DNA from: Promerops cafer | Lineage: Eukaryota; Chordata; Aves; Passeriformes; Nectariniidae | Assembly: GCA_013398275.1 (NCBI GenBank) | Contig: VZSE01002737.1 | Coordinates: forward strand, 65,961-129,960 | Direction of reading: 5' to 3' | Length of the DNA: 64,000 nt | In this document: in pieces, positions 26,648 to 40,100 of the stretch | Layout of the letters: every line of letters starts with the position of its first letter | How positions within the stretch are numbered: the stretch's first letter is position 1 | Notes under the pieces: model-generated | Told to the model about the DNA's origin: nothing | Databases searched by the model: none | What the model saw: the letters and a program-made list of their open reading frames with translations, nothing else | Made by a program: the position numbers and the translations under genes

Positions 26648-28104
26648 TCACAGAAGGTGTCTCCTCCATTTCTGCTAGATATCTTCTAGTACTGCATGGG
26701 TCTTATAAGTTTATAATAAGGTTTTCCCGAGGTTACATCCTAACTTTATTTGCCATGCATTACCCAGAGGTCAAAATAGCTGTATATGATGAGATGGCAA
26801 AAGAAAAGGGTTTATTGAAAAACACTCAGTACCTTCGAGGGCAATTAAGAAGTAAAATAAGAAGCATGATTAAGAATGACAGTTGTAGTGATAACAGTAA
26901 TGTCAGAAAGAAATAAAAGAGCCAGTCTTGACTAAAGATGGACTTGTGTGACTGACAGGTAGATTTATTTATTTGTCTTTATTTGTTCATTCCCTTTCAA
27001 ACTTGCTCTTGGAACCAAGGAGTGACAATAAACACATAGCTCCTGTGGTGCCAGAGACCAGAATCACACTTTAAACCAATTAACTCTAGATGTGAAAAGT
27101 AATATACATATCAAAAGAAAATGTTGAAAAATTAAATTATTACTCCCCTTTTTCCTCTTGAAGGGCAATTGTGCTTCTGCTGAAACAAGACTCTGAATGT
27201 TCCTTAAGTGGAATTTTCCCTTTTCCCCAACTTTATCAATTATATGTTTTGGAAAAGCCCAAGTAGCCTATTATGGAGAGCAGGCAGATTCAGAGGATTC
27301 TCAGTCCTCCCTCCAAGACCTGCTAATTGTTGAAAGCATCCAAGTTAGCTACCAGGAGAAGAAACTGAAATTCTCTAAGAATTTATCCGTTACATTTTGT
27401 CACTTCAATCAATTAGAATAGCAATGCTATTCAGACTCTGAGCATTCCCACACTTATTTTTTTCATGTTCTGCACCTGAAAATGAATACAATGAATCAAC
27501 TGATGCCTTACAAGCACCCAAAGAAGGAATATCCCAGGTGGCTTGTAACATCTATTCATTTTTATGTGTTTTCTTTCAGTACTTGCCCCACTGTTAACTG
27601 GCATTAAGGTTGAGTTCTTCTCCATATCCCAGGTTAATTAAATATCATTTTCCAATCACTCATTCCCCACTGTTTCAGCAGATAATTGCTCCTAAGCACA
27701 GGTGGTTGTATTTGTCCCTCACGAATCACAGTTTTTCTCTAATTAGGCAAAAACATTCTGAATTTTTCCCTGTCCTGTCTGTTCTCACAGGTCTCCCTAA
27801 TTTGTTTTTCTCCTCCAATTCACACGCTCTATGCCATCACTCTGCACGTGAAGAAAGACAGGGATCAGTAAGAGGTTCAGGAGAGATTTCTGCAGACACT
27901 TACTTGGCAATTGCTCTGCAAGTACAGTTCCACATGAATTTTCAAGCTTTCCTGCACTCTGTAAATCCCTACCAGACTGAAAGGTACCTCCTCCTGCTCC
28001 CTTAAACAAATCCCTCTACCTTGTCATATTAAATTAGGGCTCATTTTCTTCTCACCACTCACTCCTGACAGACATGGGCCATCAGCCTTGTTTCTTATGA
28101 CCTA
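26648..28104. other. Unique non-coding sequence, no gene found
   Basis: The frame open through the T/G tract continues to a stop at 26914-26916. This adds about 85 codons with a charged, lysine-rich end, but it has no recognisable domain and no credible start. Nothing else stands out. Confidence 0.6.
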
Positions 28105-28250
28105 AATGCTTTTGAATCCAAGGGCACTTAGAGCCAAATGACTTCTCCAAGGTCACAGAGAGTGTCAATGTACCACTAGAGAGAAATTTAGAAAAGCCCA
28201 GATAGTATTCTGCTCTCAGACCACAGCTTTCTCAATGCCTTGATTAAAGT
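28105..28250 (-). repeat. Probable MIR-like SINE fossil
   Basis: On the plus strand the block AAATGACTTCTCCAAGGTCA matches the MIR-family core (reverse complement). It is followed, at the expected distances, by a TAGAAAAGCCCAGAT block where the family has TAGAACCCAGGT, and then by CTCTCAGACCACAGCTTTCT in the tRNA-like head. The orientation is therefore minus strand. Divergence is high and the 3' half of the element is not recognisable. This is pattern matching from memory; a repeat search would settle it. Confidence 0.55.
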
Positions 28251-28402
28251 GAGAGTTTTCAGGAGTTATATAAGGGATTGAAGACTGCTTGTTAGGTGGT
28301 GCTAGGCTGAACACGGAGTGTATAATGAGCAAAGAGAGAAGAACTGATTTACTGAGCTTGGGCATGCAGCCCAGTGCTGAAGGATTGAACTCCAAATTCT
28401 GA

Positions 28403-28419
28403 TTTTTTTTTTTTTTTTT
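28403..28419. repeat. T17 homopolymer
   Basis: There are seventeen consecutive T residues with no recognisable retroposon on the minus strand beside them. Confidence 0.95.
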
Positions 28420-29481
28420 AAATATATCCCAAATGAATCAAAGCAAAAACTAACTTAACCTGGAAGCAGGGTTTTGTCTTGCAGGATCAAGGTGTAGAAG
28501 TAATTGGTAAAGGCTTGTACAAGTCAAAAAATAAATCCAGAGAGACCTTTCACAGAAAACGACTTGAGGTCAGGAATGATGTGAAAACTCTGTAGGTCAA
28601 GAACAAATGTCATAAAAGCATCAGAACATATTGATCAAAAAAGGTGGGGAGGAAAAAAATGAAACATGGCAACCTCTTCCCTGGAGGGGATTTTAGTGAT
28701 AGTTCCTGGCTAGACACCTTGAGAACTATTCTGGTGGCCAGACATAGGCCTCTCATGCCACCTTGGACATGGCAAGGAGACATGAGACCTTGGACATGTT
28801 GGAGACATGTCCACATGGCTCCCAGACCTGGCAGAACCTGTGTGAGACTTGCTGTCCAGAGTGGTAGCTGGAGCCCAGAGATCCTACTCAGGCACCAAGA
28901 TCCCCTTCTCTGCTTCAGAAGTGATTGTAGCCTGAATTGTTCTTATTAATGCTGGAAAACATGAGGCTGTTTGCCCAAACCTTGTGAATAAGCAAAACTT
29001 GGTAAAAGGTTTGCAGAATACAAGATGGTTATGAAATATTGCTTAAACTAACTTTTTGATTTATTGTTTTTCCAGAGGGATTTAAAAGTTATTGCATTCC
29101 TTCATCAAGAATCACTAAGATGAGGAAAACCAACCAATAACCAAAGTTCAAAGAAGAGTTTGTCTTAACACAGACACACACAAATGCTTTATGTTAGTAA
29201 AAATTAATTGTGAGGACTTTATTTTTGGTCAGCTTTAACAAGATTCAAATCTCATGTATTTTAGCTTTCCTCAAAATCAGATTCAGGTTTGGTTTGTTAT
29301 GACATATAAGTCAGCCTGTTCTTTATTTTTTTCCCAAGCCAGGCTTCTATCTGCAATAAAGAAGCAGACATTGCACTACAGCTTTGAATTTGCTGTAACT
29401 ACAACAATCTATAAGTGCAGTTCTCAGAGCAACTGTCAGTACAAAGTACATCTTGCCTTTTGTTGTATAATAGAGGAGGAT

Positions 29482-29498
29482 AAAAAAAAAAAAAAAAA
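29482..29498. repeat. A17 homopolymer
   Basis: Seventeen consecutive A residues are followed by GAAGAAGGG. The frame open upstream (from 29254) runs through it as poly-lysine, and I see no known gene body, so I do not call a processed pseudogene. Confidence 0.95.
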
Positions 29499-32400
29499 GA
29501 AGAAGGGTGGATATACTTTTACACTGAAGTTGAAAGCAATAAAACCATACCCTGTGGAAACAATGCTGGTCCCTTTCTAGTTGAGCCATATTTTCACTTA
29601 GGATGAAAGCAGCCTCACTTCAACATTTGGCCTCTTTGGAATGAGTGGGATTTTTTTCTTCTGCAGCTGCTTTATCTGCCCTCCACTCAATCTGTGCTGA
29701 AGATGCCCATGTGAGGAAGAGGGAAGAAGTGGCAGTAATTTGTTAATCAGAATTTGCTTGCAGAGCAGTTTCTTATGCCTGCATTTGCTACAGAGAGCTG
29801 TTAAAAATTTGTCTTTTACTCCAAGTTTCCAGGACTAACTTGAGCAAAAAAACAAGTACTGCATGCAACAGTGAACTGCATTATGTCATTAGCAAGCATT
29901 TGCTTTCATGTTGCACAAAACAACCAATTTTTTCTCTCAGAAGTATGCAATTGGATTATTGCTTTGAAATAGGAACCACACCAGAAAGCATTCAAGAAAA
30001 AGGAGAAACCACCATGTTTTAGTATTAGCAATTAATAGCTGTATATATTCTTTTAGTGCCATGGGAAATACAAACAAGGGGTTATGATTTGTGGGCTTCC
30101 ACCTACAGAATGCCCTTCAGTGCATCAGTCCTCACTTCTGTAACTGGGACATCATTTACAGCAAGCAGCTATTCACATGATTGAAGAACTACTGCTAGGA
30201 ACATGTGTGTGCTCCTAATGAGCTTGAATGCACTCCTCATTGGAGGTTCATCTTTGTATTTTAAACAGTGAATCCACATACAAAGCACTAAAAAAAAGAG
30301 AAGAATTTAAATACCCTTTCTATTCACTCATACACTCATTACTTCCCAGTGATAATTACTAGCTGCAGCATCAAGAAAGGATTGTGATCATACCTATGAA
30401 TTAATTTCAAAAGGCAGATATTAATTAGAAAGCAGGATGGTAAGTCTATTTATACACACTTGCTGGGACCGGACAGTTAGCAATGATGGGAGAGGGAATC
30501 ATAAATCAGTAACCAGCCAGCCTAGTTTCTTTCAGATACTCAGAATTTTATGTGAATCGTTACTAAAATGTAAAGATAAGATTTTCAGCTGTTGGAAGTC
30601 AATGGAATTACTGCAATTTACACTAGTCAAGCATATGGATCTATATATACAGTTAAATACACCCTTCCTGAATAACAATAGTAATTTCCCTGCAAACTCT
30701 GCAACGTCTGGCAATTAGAGCAAGAGACCATGAGTCAGATCTCCTGAGAGCTATTCTGAGCTGAGCTAGTGCTGCAATCCCCAGCCTGTGAATTTGGGAG
30801 GATGGATTTCAGCAGCTCTGAACACCCACAACCCTAACTGAAGCCAAAAAGAGTTCGAGTGTGAGCACCTGTGGGAAAACCAGGTCTTCAGCTATCTACA
30901 ATTTGTTGTTGTCTGTAAGTCAACAACATCCAGTATCAGTATCTCCCCTGTTTTCTGTCCCCTGGAGATTCACGGGTTGTCTGATTAGGCATTTTCCATG
31001 TCATTCATTCAAACTTAATGGCTTTTTCTAAGACAACAGCAGAAAACAGAAAATGGAACAAATTGCCCAGAGAGGTTGGAGTCCTTTTCACTGAGACCAA
31101 AGAACCACCTGGACACAATTCTATGCAATGTGTTCTAGAATGAGTGAATGAAACAGTCAGAGTAGATTTTACTGTAGGAAGAGTTCCCTTAACAGAAGAC
31201 AACTACTGTGTTCCTGTAGAGAGAAGTAGGAATTTAGCAAACACACATAATTTTTTTCCAGAGCTTCAGCACTAAATGCTATTTCAAAAATGGCAGTCAA
31301 GGCTGTGCTTCTTAGAATTGGTTTTGAGAAAGTAATTTCCCCCCAAAAAAGGTTCCATCTAAGCTGTTCTGAGCAAATACATAGATGGATCAGTTGGAAA
31401 ATCACTACATGTTGTCAGTGAGATTCTTCATTGACATTTCAAGGGGCTTAAATCTGTAGTTGGGCTTCATTTCATAAGCAGTAGATAGCAAGCACTCATT
31501 TGCTTAAATGATAATTTACATTTGTCAAGTAGCTCTAAAATGGAGTTGTTCAGAGATAGTTTTCTGTCTACCTTTGGGGGCCTGCAATGCTGCATCTGGG
31601 TTACAAACTGCTGGGTATCTGGTAGAGGGAGGAAAATAGTGTGTCTGGCAATTTCAAGAATCTGCTGCAGAAATAATCATAGTAAAAAAGTCTCTAAACA
31701 TATTCCCTGACAAAATTTACTCTCTGACCTCTTCCCTAATAGCCTAATAACTTTCTTTGCAAGAGCTTTCTTGTTTAAATTGCTAGCTGATGAATGCAGT
31801 GCAGTTGAAGAAATTCCACAGATGCCTTTGAGGGGAATTTTTTTCAGCATGTGAAAATGTGAGTCAAGTAATGGGGGCAGCAAGACTTCCCAGACTTGAT
31901 TTCTACCCCAGGCTCTGCCAACAAGTTATTTTCTGTCTGGCTCAGGACATTTATATTTCTCACCTTATCCAGCTTCTGAAGGGACAATCCATAGCCCTAA
32001 TGCTTAGAGATACTTTGTGGGGTTTAGAGAATGTCAGTAAAATTTAGAGATGCTGATAGTGAAAGACAGATCTTGCAGATTATATGCACTCAAATGTGGG
32101 GCCTGGGCAGTGGCCAGTGTCCAGAGACAGGCAGTGTGCCAACACAACCAGGTGTCACCTTCTCATAGGATAAACACTGTGAAAGTGTGAACAGGAGCAT
32201 TAAGTCCATCTTGGCTCACAGGTTTTAGATTTTCAATATCCAGGAGGTTGAAGATAGGTCACCCGATTTTTTTTTCTCAGTAGCACCAAATTTCAGCTCA
32301 GCCCAAGATTCTGTGACCTCCAGGTGCTCCCAGGGTGCTGGTTCCTTTCCTTTGCATCCCCATAGGCTGCTGAATTACAGTGGGTTAATAAATTGCCATG

Positions 32401-34980
32401 TGTCAGCCAAAGCAAAGGTCCTGATTTTCCACACAGTCTTAGCCTGGGGCAAATATGAAGTAATCCAATTTACTCTCTGAAAGTAAAGCTGTTTTCTTCC
32501 CAAAATTTGGTACTTTTCTTCATTGCTTACTCCAGTTTCATGGGAAGATTGAGCTCTAAGCATGATTTTGTTTTTACAATGCAAGACACAGGTAACAAGA
32601 AAAGCTCTTTGCTGCACAGGAGTTTGGGAAAGCCATTTTCCCTTTGCTGTGGAAATGACCAGGGTATTTTCCTGTTCCAGGTGCTAGGGAAAGGGTGAAA
32701 CCAGAGAGTCAGTATTCCCCTTTCCCTTTCATCTGCTTGGACCCAGTGCCCTCCCACCAAAAGAGAAATACAAAGATGATGTTCAACATGTTTTTTACTT
32801 TACTGACAACTAAACCATTATGACTTTGCAGCCCTTAGATCAGAGCAAGTAGTTAGTAAAAGCAAAAAAGATAGAATGACAGATTTAGAGAACTATGTGG
32901 TATCTGACCTTTCAGTGACATCTTTGCAAAACACTGTCTGGTAAAAATCTCTTGGGGAATAATCTTCCAGATTAGTTGCTTTGACTCTGGGCTTTAGTTC
33001 AAATACAAGCATAAAATATGTTTCAGACAAAGGTGGTGGTACTTAGAGTGTTATTCTGTGCACTGCACTCACTGTTCTCAGGTTATAGAGAAACAAAAGC
33101 AGCAATTCCACATCAGGCAATCTGGAGGGAGGCTTGAAAAGATGCTGCAAATGCAGACTTAACTCACAGATATAAAGCAAGTGACCAGGCAGTTTCCACT
33201 AATCCTGTCTATAATAATTTCTGAAAAATGGTACAAATCCCCAAATATCTACATGGTAGACGGGTCAGTGTCAGATTGGTTTTAGTAGTTCTGTTTACAT
33301 GTGTAAGGTTAAGCACACCCAGCACACAGCCTGTTCAGTCCCTCTGCTGTATCAAGCTGGGCCTTTCTCACCACCTAAATCAGTGACTAGATTTCTTCCA
33401 GAAACACAGTTTTGCCAATGAAACAAATTCTTTAGTTTATATTTAAGGGAAAACTCAGAAGGTTGTTACCTTATTCCCCAAGCTTGTACACCATGAGCAG
33501 CTCTACAACAGCAGCTCCCACATTTTCCTACCTTTCTGATCATGAGAGATGTGTCAGCTACACTTAGTAGGGATTGATACAGTCAGCAGTTGCAGGAGTG
33601 GAGTTTTCAAAACAGTTGCATCATGTAGTAGATTTTGGCACAAGGGGACATAGGTCATTCCTTTATAATTGTTTTTAAGCTATGAACCAGCTGATGTGCC
33701 CACAGCTGCTGCTCTGAACACTATCAATATTTAAAGCAGTGTTCACAACTGCAGCAATGAGCTGTCCCATTACAGAGACACCTTTCCCTTATTTGCCTGT
33801 GAGTTTTAACACAGCTCTCCCAGAGAACCAAGATCCACACTGGGTAACAGCAGCAGCTCTTTTCCCTTCAGTCTGTCAAATCTCAGCTTTCTTCACATCC
33901 CTGCACTCCCCCAGCAGCAGCCCAAGCAGGCAGCATTAATGAGCCAGTCAGCCGTACGAAGGTGACCATACCTGTCTGCAAATCCTACCAACAATTGCCT
34001 CCTGGAACTGAAGAACAGCAGTTGGCAGAGAGGAAAGAAAAAGAAAAAATATCCCCTGAGCTAGTCATGATATGAAGGATGGAGCTGAATGATGAGAGAC
34101 CCAAAATCATTGAAGGGATTTTCTCCATGCAGTGAGTGGTTATGCAGTTCAGCTGCTGTTCATTGTATTGGAAACAGCTGTCATAATATTATGTTCACTT
34201 CAAAAGTACATAATAATTAAAACATTTTGGCAATTAGGAGATTCAGCTAGAGGCAGTAAACCAGGTGATCTGCACTGCAATTAGAACTGAAAAAGGTAGT
34301 GTTCTTTGCTCCTTTTATGCAAAGCAATTATCAGAAATTACTCAGTATTTTGCTTTCCCAGCTAAACAGATTGTACAATAAAATTACCTCCTGATGCAGG
34401 GGGTTCTAGCCCCATCAAAGAGGGATTTAGATGCTATTTTTCAAAACTTAAAGGAAATGGGATGGGGTACTCAGCCAATTTAAAACAGAGGATTTTTTCT
34501 GCTGAAGCTAATAAAGCATTATCAATATTCCCCAGTGAATGATTTTTTTTCAGTGGGTGCAAACTGAAAGTTTGCTGGATTAGAACGGGCACATGGAATT
34601 TGCAAAGATACAGATGACTGCAAAGGTGAGGAACAGTGCAGAATAAACCCTTAGTCTAAAGGATGTCTGAAAATAGTGCTCTGATATGGCTTATCTCTGT
34701 CCACTGCAAAATGATTTACCTGTAACCATTTTTAGAGGTCTTAAATACAACTGTAAGACAATTTCTAAAACCCAGTGGAAGCAAAGCCTCTGGGACACTG
34801 ACCAATAACAAGATTTATCTTAAATTTTTTTCCAAACAGTAACTTTTAAACTATCTTTAACCTAAAGTTGAATTATGAAATGTTCCTAGAAATGAAGCTC
34901 CAAGAAAATCTCAGATTGATGTATTATATAATGAAAAATAGTAGAAGAATATTTGCATTGAAAAAATGTAGAAGTCCTGT

Positions 34981-35008
34981 CAAAAAACAAAAACAAAAAC
35001 AAAACAAC
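34981..35008. repeat. AAAAAC-type simple repeat
   Basis: There are four to five A-rich units separated by single C residues. This is the same composition class as the A/C tracts at 50887-50916 and 56526-56568. Confidence 0.9.
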
Positions 35009-36939
35009 TCAAAATGCTATCTCTATGGCAATATTCTAGAGAATATAGCTTAACTTATCAGATGGACACAGAAAATTTGAAGAGTTGTCAGTATCAGAGC
35101 TATCATAAGTGCTTTACAACCAGCTGTGAAGGCTTGTTACCTGTGAGTTGAAAGGTCATATTTAAAACTGAATTCCATATTTTTATGAAGATGCATGACC
35201 AAACAGACATCATGATTCCAAAATTGGAGGCGAAGGACAAGTTGGAAGAGGTTGCTAACACCCAGGAGGATGGAATTCAAATTCAGAATTAACTGGAGAT
35301 ATTAGTTTAAAATTAACATAAATGTTCAAGAAGTACTATTGCATGAGTGGAAATGGAGAAAGTCTGCTCAGACAGAAAAAAAAAAACAATAATACAGGGC
35401 TTATAAGGAAGCCTGAACTGGGGTCAACAAAATGGTGCTGTGCTGGAGAAAGGAATCATCATTCTGAGATGCACAAATAAAAAATAATTAATAAACTCCT
35501 GGCAGTGCTGCAGAGATTTCAGCAAGAATATGATGCTTTCTTTGGGGTATTGTTAATACAAAAGCTGTAGGCGAACTGGGGGGAGAGTGACAGATCTTAC
35601 AAGGAGTTCAGCAGCCATAGCCTGTGAGGAAAACCAGAAGGATCCTGTGTTTGACTCAGAAAACAGCAGAATTCTGAGGCTGGTGGGAAAGGAAAGTTTC
35701 TTTAAAGGTTGCTATAAAGATGTGTATGATTGATTTGTTGCCTTTATCCACTTGAAAATGTATTTGTTGTAGAGAAGAAAACCTGGAAGCAAACCCTTGC
35801 TGAAAACAGAGTCTTCTTTCATTTGGAAGTTTATATGCCAGAAAAGCTGAGATAGAGCTCAGAGAAGCAGAGAAACATTATTAAAGTTTTTAATCTACAT
35901 TCCTCTTATTCCTCCTTATATTTCAGTGAGAATTTTCACTAAAAATCAAAATGTGTAATAAAAATTTAACCCCTCAACTGCCTTTTATCTCGATTAGAGC
36001 TCTATGAAGTCAGAATAAAACTAAAATGATCAACCAGAAGTCAAAGTATTCATTGGTCAAAAGACTTTACAGTGCTGCCCTGTCACACTAAAAATTATAA
36101 TTCCCCTCCAGTCTCACTGAAGCAGATAAAAATAGAAAGTGTGAGGGTAGGAGGAGCATAAGGGAATCCAACTTTTGCTTCTAGGTTTTGAAAATAAATG
36201 AGAGAAGTAGCTCATTTCTATTTTTAGCCACTCAAGTCTGCCAAAGGCAAAATTTTAGCAGACTTTGTATCAGTGGAAAATCCATTTATAACTTGCTTTG
36301 ATTTCTGTTCTATTTCCACACTAGGACAAGAAAATGATAAGCTATAGCTACATCATAAAATCAAAAATTTGTGGGAATTCCTGTAACAAATTACCACATA
36401 TTTGAAGATATGTTGTTTTGCTCATTTGGGCTTCTCAGACTTTCAAATACAGTTATGGAATAAATAGGAAGCCATTTCTCCAGCCCATTATTTAAGACAT
36501 ACATGGAGTTGGGGAAGGCAAACTTTAATCTTGCATCCCATTTATGCAAGTAGTTGAGGCTTTTCTCTGGCACATTCCCCACCCTGGACTGCTCTGATGT
36601 TTCTCTGTGTAAGTGCTTCAGATGAGGGTGGTTATAGGCATGATACAGGATTGGAACCCAGAGTCAGTCAGGGAGCAGACAGGCAGGATCTACAGGGAGA
36701 AAACCTCTTTTGAAGTCCACACCACTGCATTTCTTCCCCTTTTTTTTTTACTTGTATAGGGAAGGAACATTCTTCTGTTTTGTTACATTCTCTAGAACAA
36801 AGAGATTATCTTTTCAGGGATAATGTTTCTTTCAACAAAATTGTATTTTCCAGTGAAAATTGTTTTTATGCAGAAGTCTACACACCCACTTATAATAACA
36901 TTTAGACAGTAAAAGCATTTTTCTTTCATCAAAACACTG

Positions 36940-37130
36940 GGCAAACATCAACTAATTAACCTCACCACATGTCTTTAAAACAGGCGAGTACTCTCAGCTC
37001 TACTTAGTAGACAGCACAGTGAAAACACAATATATGCTTGCTGAAACTCACACAGTGAAATAGTGGAAGAAATGGGGTTACATATGAAGACTTCTTTTTT
37101 TTCCATTGAGTAATTCACTAGGCAGCAGAG
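36940..37130 (-). repeat. Probable MIR-like SINE fossil
   Basis: Plus-strand landmarks in family order are TTAACCTCACCACA, a GGCGAGTA block, ACTCACACAGTGAAATAGTGG, AATGGGGTTACAT, GACTTC and AATTCACTAGGCAGCA near the tRNA-like head. The succession resembles the reverse complement of an amniote MIR, so the element is on the minus strand. Several blocks between are unrecognisable and a T run is inserted near 37089-37098. Confidence is moderate because identification is from memory. Confidence 0.5.
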
Positions 37131-40100
37131 CTTCAAAACCAAGCAGTGTGTTTAACCCTAGTGACAGCATTTAGGCTCAGCACTCCCTGCAGTATTCTGC
37201 AAAAAAAAGTCTTTACTTTTGGGGTTGCTGGGGCGTATAAGGCCGCTCTGGCTGGAAAAGTGGGACATAAGAGTGGAGAGGATGCTGTAGGAAAAGCATG
37301 GGCAATTCCAGCCTGTCATCTTTTGTGTTGGTGGCAAAGAGAAGCTCTTCCACGTCCTCTTGTGCATGGGTGATGTGGCAGTGTTTGAATAAATTATTGA
37401 TAGGCTATATGGTAAACTTAGAGCTTTCTCCAGCATCTGGGCTGAATTCCAGCTCTGCTGTGATAGTTAAGAATTACCTCTGACAGCCCCTGAACCAAAC
37501 TGCAGGCAGTGATGGGCTGATTCATGTAAGACATGCCCAATATCTACTGTAAGCCTCAGGGCTGCACAAGCATCTGCATGGAGAGGGGTGGGTGGTGAGC
37601 AGAAATTTTCCCTTTTCTAATGTTCATTTGAAATAATTCTGCTGTATGGTTGAGAGCAAACATACCTTAACCAACATATTTACTGATGATTTGCACAGAA
37701 TCACCAATACTGTGAAGACCATAATGTATTTACAAAGGTTTTATAAAAATTGTCATTTCTGTTCTGCAGTAATTTCTGAAATGTGAGTTCTACATAGGAC
37801 AGAAATACCATGCTGGAATGAGCAGCCTAGCTTTTTATCCTGTCAGGACCAAACTCAGGTCTGAAAAGCCAGTGGCTTCATAGCAGCTCCCTAGAAAGAT
37901 TTCTGAAGGACATAAACGTGAGAGCTCTGTGGCTGCAGGCTCCTCAGGGGTCAGGCTGAAGTAGCAGAGTTTTAAGAGAGATATAAAAACAAGTACACTT
38001 AGAAGCAATAGGTGTCATTAGAAATCTTCCAGACAAATCTGGTAAAGTTTAAAAGTTACTTTGTAATTCTTTGTTCGCTTAATACTCTGTTCTTGCTCAG
38101 AAAATAGTTTTAGTGCAGTATAAAGGAAACACAGGGTCCTTTTAGAAAATAGACTTTATAGGTTTCTTTAATGTTAGTAATATTCTCAATTCACCTGATT
38201 TCCACTAGAAGTTTATTTTCTAGCAGGTTCTTCTTGACAGAAAAGGCTTTAGTACCAAACCTAAAAAGTAAATAGTCTCAGTAAAAATGGGTCAGCATGT
38301 CCTGACAGACTGCTTTTTGTTAAAAAACTCTGATATGATTCAATTAAAATCCTGTGTAAGAATGTGACAATTTCAATGAAAGTATCCTCAGGACAGGATT
38401 GCTCTGTTTGAAGATAATGTTTCTAGTAACAAATCAAAGAGTGAGAGACTTGAGATATAACTGCCAACAGTCTACTGTTTAGACTGTTCTCAAATTTTGG
38501 TGATTCATTTTCAAGACCTACAATTCTTCCCACTCCAAGAGACTGATAAAACAAGACTGCATAGTCCCCCTTTTGGTCACTTTATAAGCAAATAATTTAA
38601 CATTCCTTGGTTTGGAGAAAGACTGGTTTTATATCTGAGAGAATGGGGTACTCAGTAGGACTACTGTGGATCTGGTTTCCTGGTCTGATTCATGGCAGTG
38701 AACCTAAAGTTTTCCTTTTAATTTTTTTCAAAATTTATTTAATTCAGGGGAAAAAAATTCTGCCTGCTGCCAGCACTATCAAGTGAGATGCATGATGAAC
38801 TGAGGTGAAGCTTACCTGATGCACCAACCAGGAGAAAATGTGGCTTTTTTCTGAATTCCATCTCTTTTTTGCCTTTTCATGCCTAAATATCTTTCTAGCC
38901 ATCTGCCTGTGATGACACCAGTGAACGGACATAAATGAGGAATGACTACTGAGAGTGGGAACTCTTAATGAAGCACTAGCACTTATACAATTCATTTTGT
39001 GACATTAGTTGAGTGTCCCTTGCATAACACTAATGAGCCAGAGAGAGAGTTACTCTTCCACATCTCCATAGCTGAATTTAGCTTCTGGACAGAGTTGGTT
39101 TTGCTAGATTGCCTCTGGACTTCTGGGTGATAAAGCACATCAGTGCATATATCTTCCTCAGTTAGGCAATTTTCCCTGCTCCTTGTATCACATGTCACAA
39201 AATCTTAGCAGCAGCTGTCACTTATGAGATTAAAAGATGGAGTACATATGGATATAACTTCTGCTGACTACAGGAACTTGTATGCAGTGTTAAAGCACCT
39301 TTGAATTTAATGATTTTGTAGGTGAACAACCCTTACTGGGAGTGCCTAAATAATGACACAAATGGCTTTCAATTCTTTGGGAAAAGCTTGCATGGCATTA
39401 TCTCTTTATCCTACAGACTTTTAAAAGACATCCTGCTACAGCATCCTAACAGAAAGCAGAATAAAGCCTTATTGGAAAGACAGAAATGTGGGGTGGGTTT
39501 TTTCTGTGCCTTCAGTAAAAGGCACTTAAACACAAGCAGAAAACAGTGTCTCTGCAGGATGCATCAGTACAATGTCTGCTTGCTCACTGCCTTGCCAGTC
39601 TGCTGGGTGTGAAGCAGGTTGGTGTCACGTCTTTAGTGTGAAGGGAGAGAACTGAAGAAGCCATAAGCACAGGAAACCATTTAAGAGCTGAAGCCAACCC
39701 CCTTTTCCCTGGAAAGGTGTGACTCCAGAACTACCTTCACACTTAAATTTGGTCAGTCTGTGCCTACACTGTGCCTGGCAAAGAGGTGGTTGTTGCCTCC
39801 TTCCCTGGAGACAGGAGGCAGGCAGGGTAGGAGAGCCTATTGTTTGAGCCCACAGGGAGAGCTCGGGACCACTGACACACAGGGATCCAAAGAGAGGGGA
39901 TGTTTTATCCCTGTTCCTCAGTGACACAGGGCAGGCAGCTCTGCAGAGCAGCACTGCCTGTCAGTGTCAGGCACATGCAAACTTCCCTCTCATCCTGGCT
40001 GCACAGTGACCACAAGTTCTGAAGGCCTTGCCCAAGTCTCAAAGCAAAGCTTCAGAGCCAGTGATGTAGGCTGTCACTACTTACACCATACAAATGCTTT

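Larger units (their letters stand above)
28251..36939. other. Unique non-coding sequence, no gene found
   Basis: No gene is supportable; the open frames are short and unrecognised. The region contains a 17-base T run (28403-28419), a 17-base A run (29482-29498) and an AAAAAC-type run (34981-35008). The stretch 34080-34345 is rich in homeodomain-like ATTA/TAAT cores and has one TTTATGCAAAG motif near 34315, so it is a candidate conserved regulatory element only. Confidence 0.65.

Noticed and set aside
26445..26916. Overlapping long frames on both strands, rich in F/V/L or K/T/N
   Set aside because: They are generated by the T/G-only tract. The charged extension to 26916 has no independent start or known domain.
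28760..28812. Repeated CCTTGGACATG with a nearby GGACATG/CATGTCC inverted pair
   Set aside because: The units are short and imperfect, with no consistent period.
29254..29580. Open frame running into an A17 run, as in a processed pseudogene
   Set aside because: The upstream sequence matches no gene I know, no target-site duplication is visible, and the poly-lysine is a homopolymer artefact.
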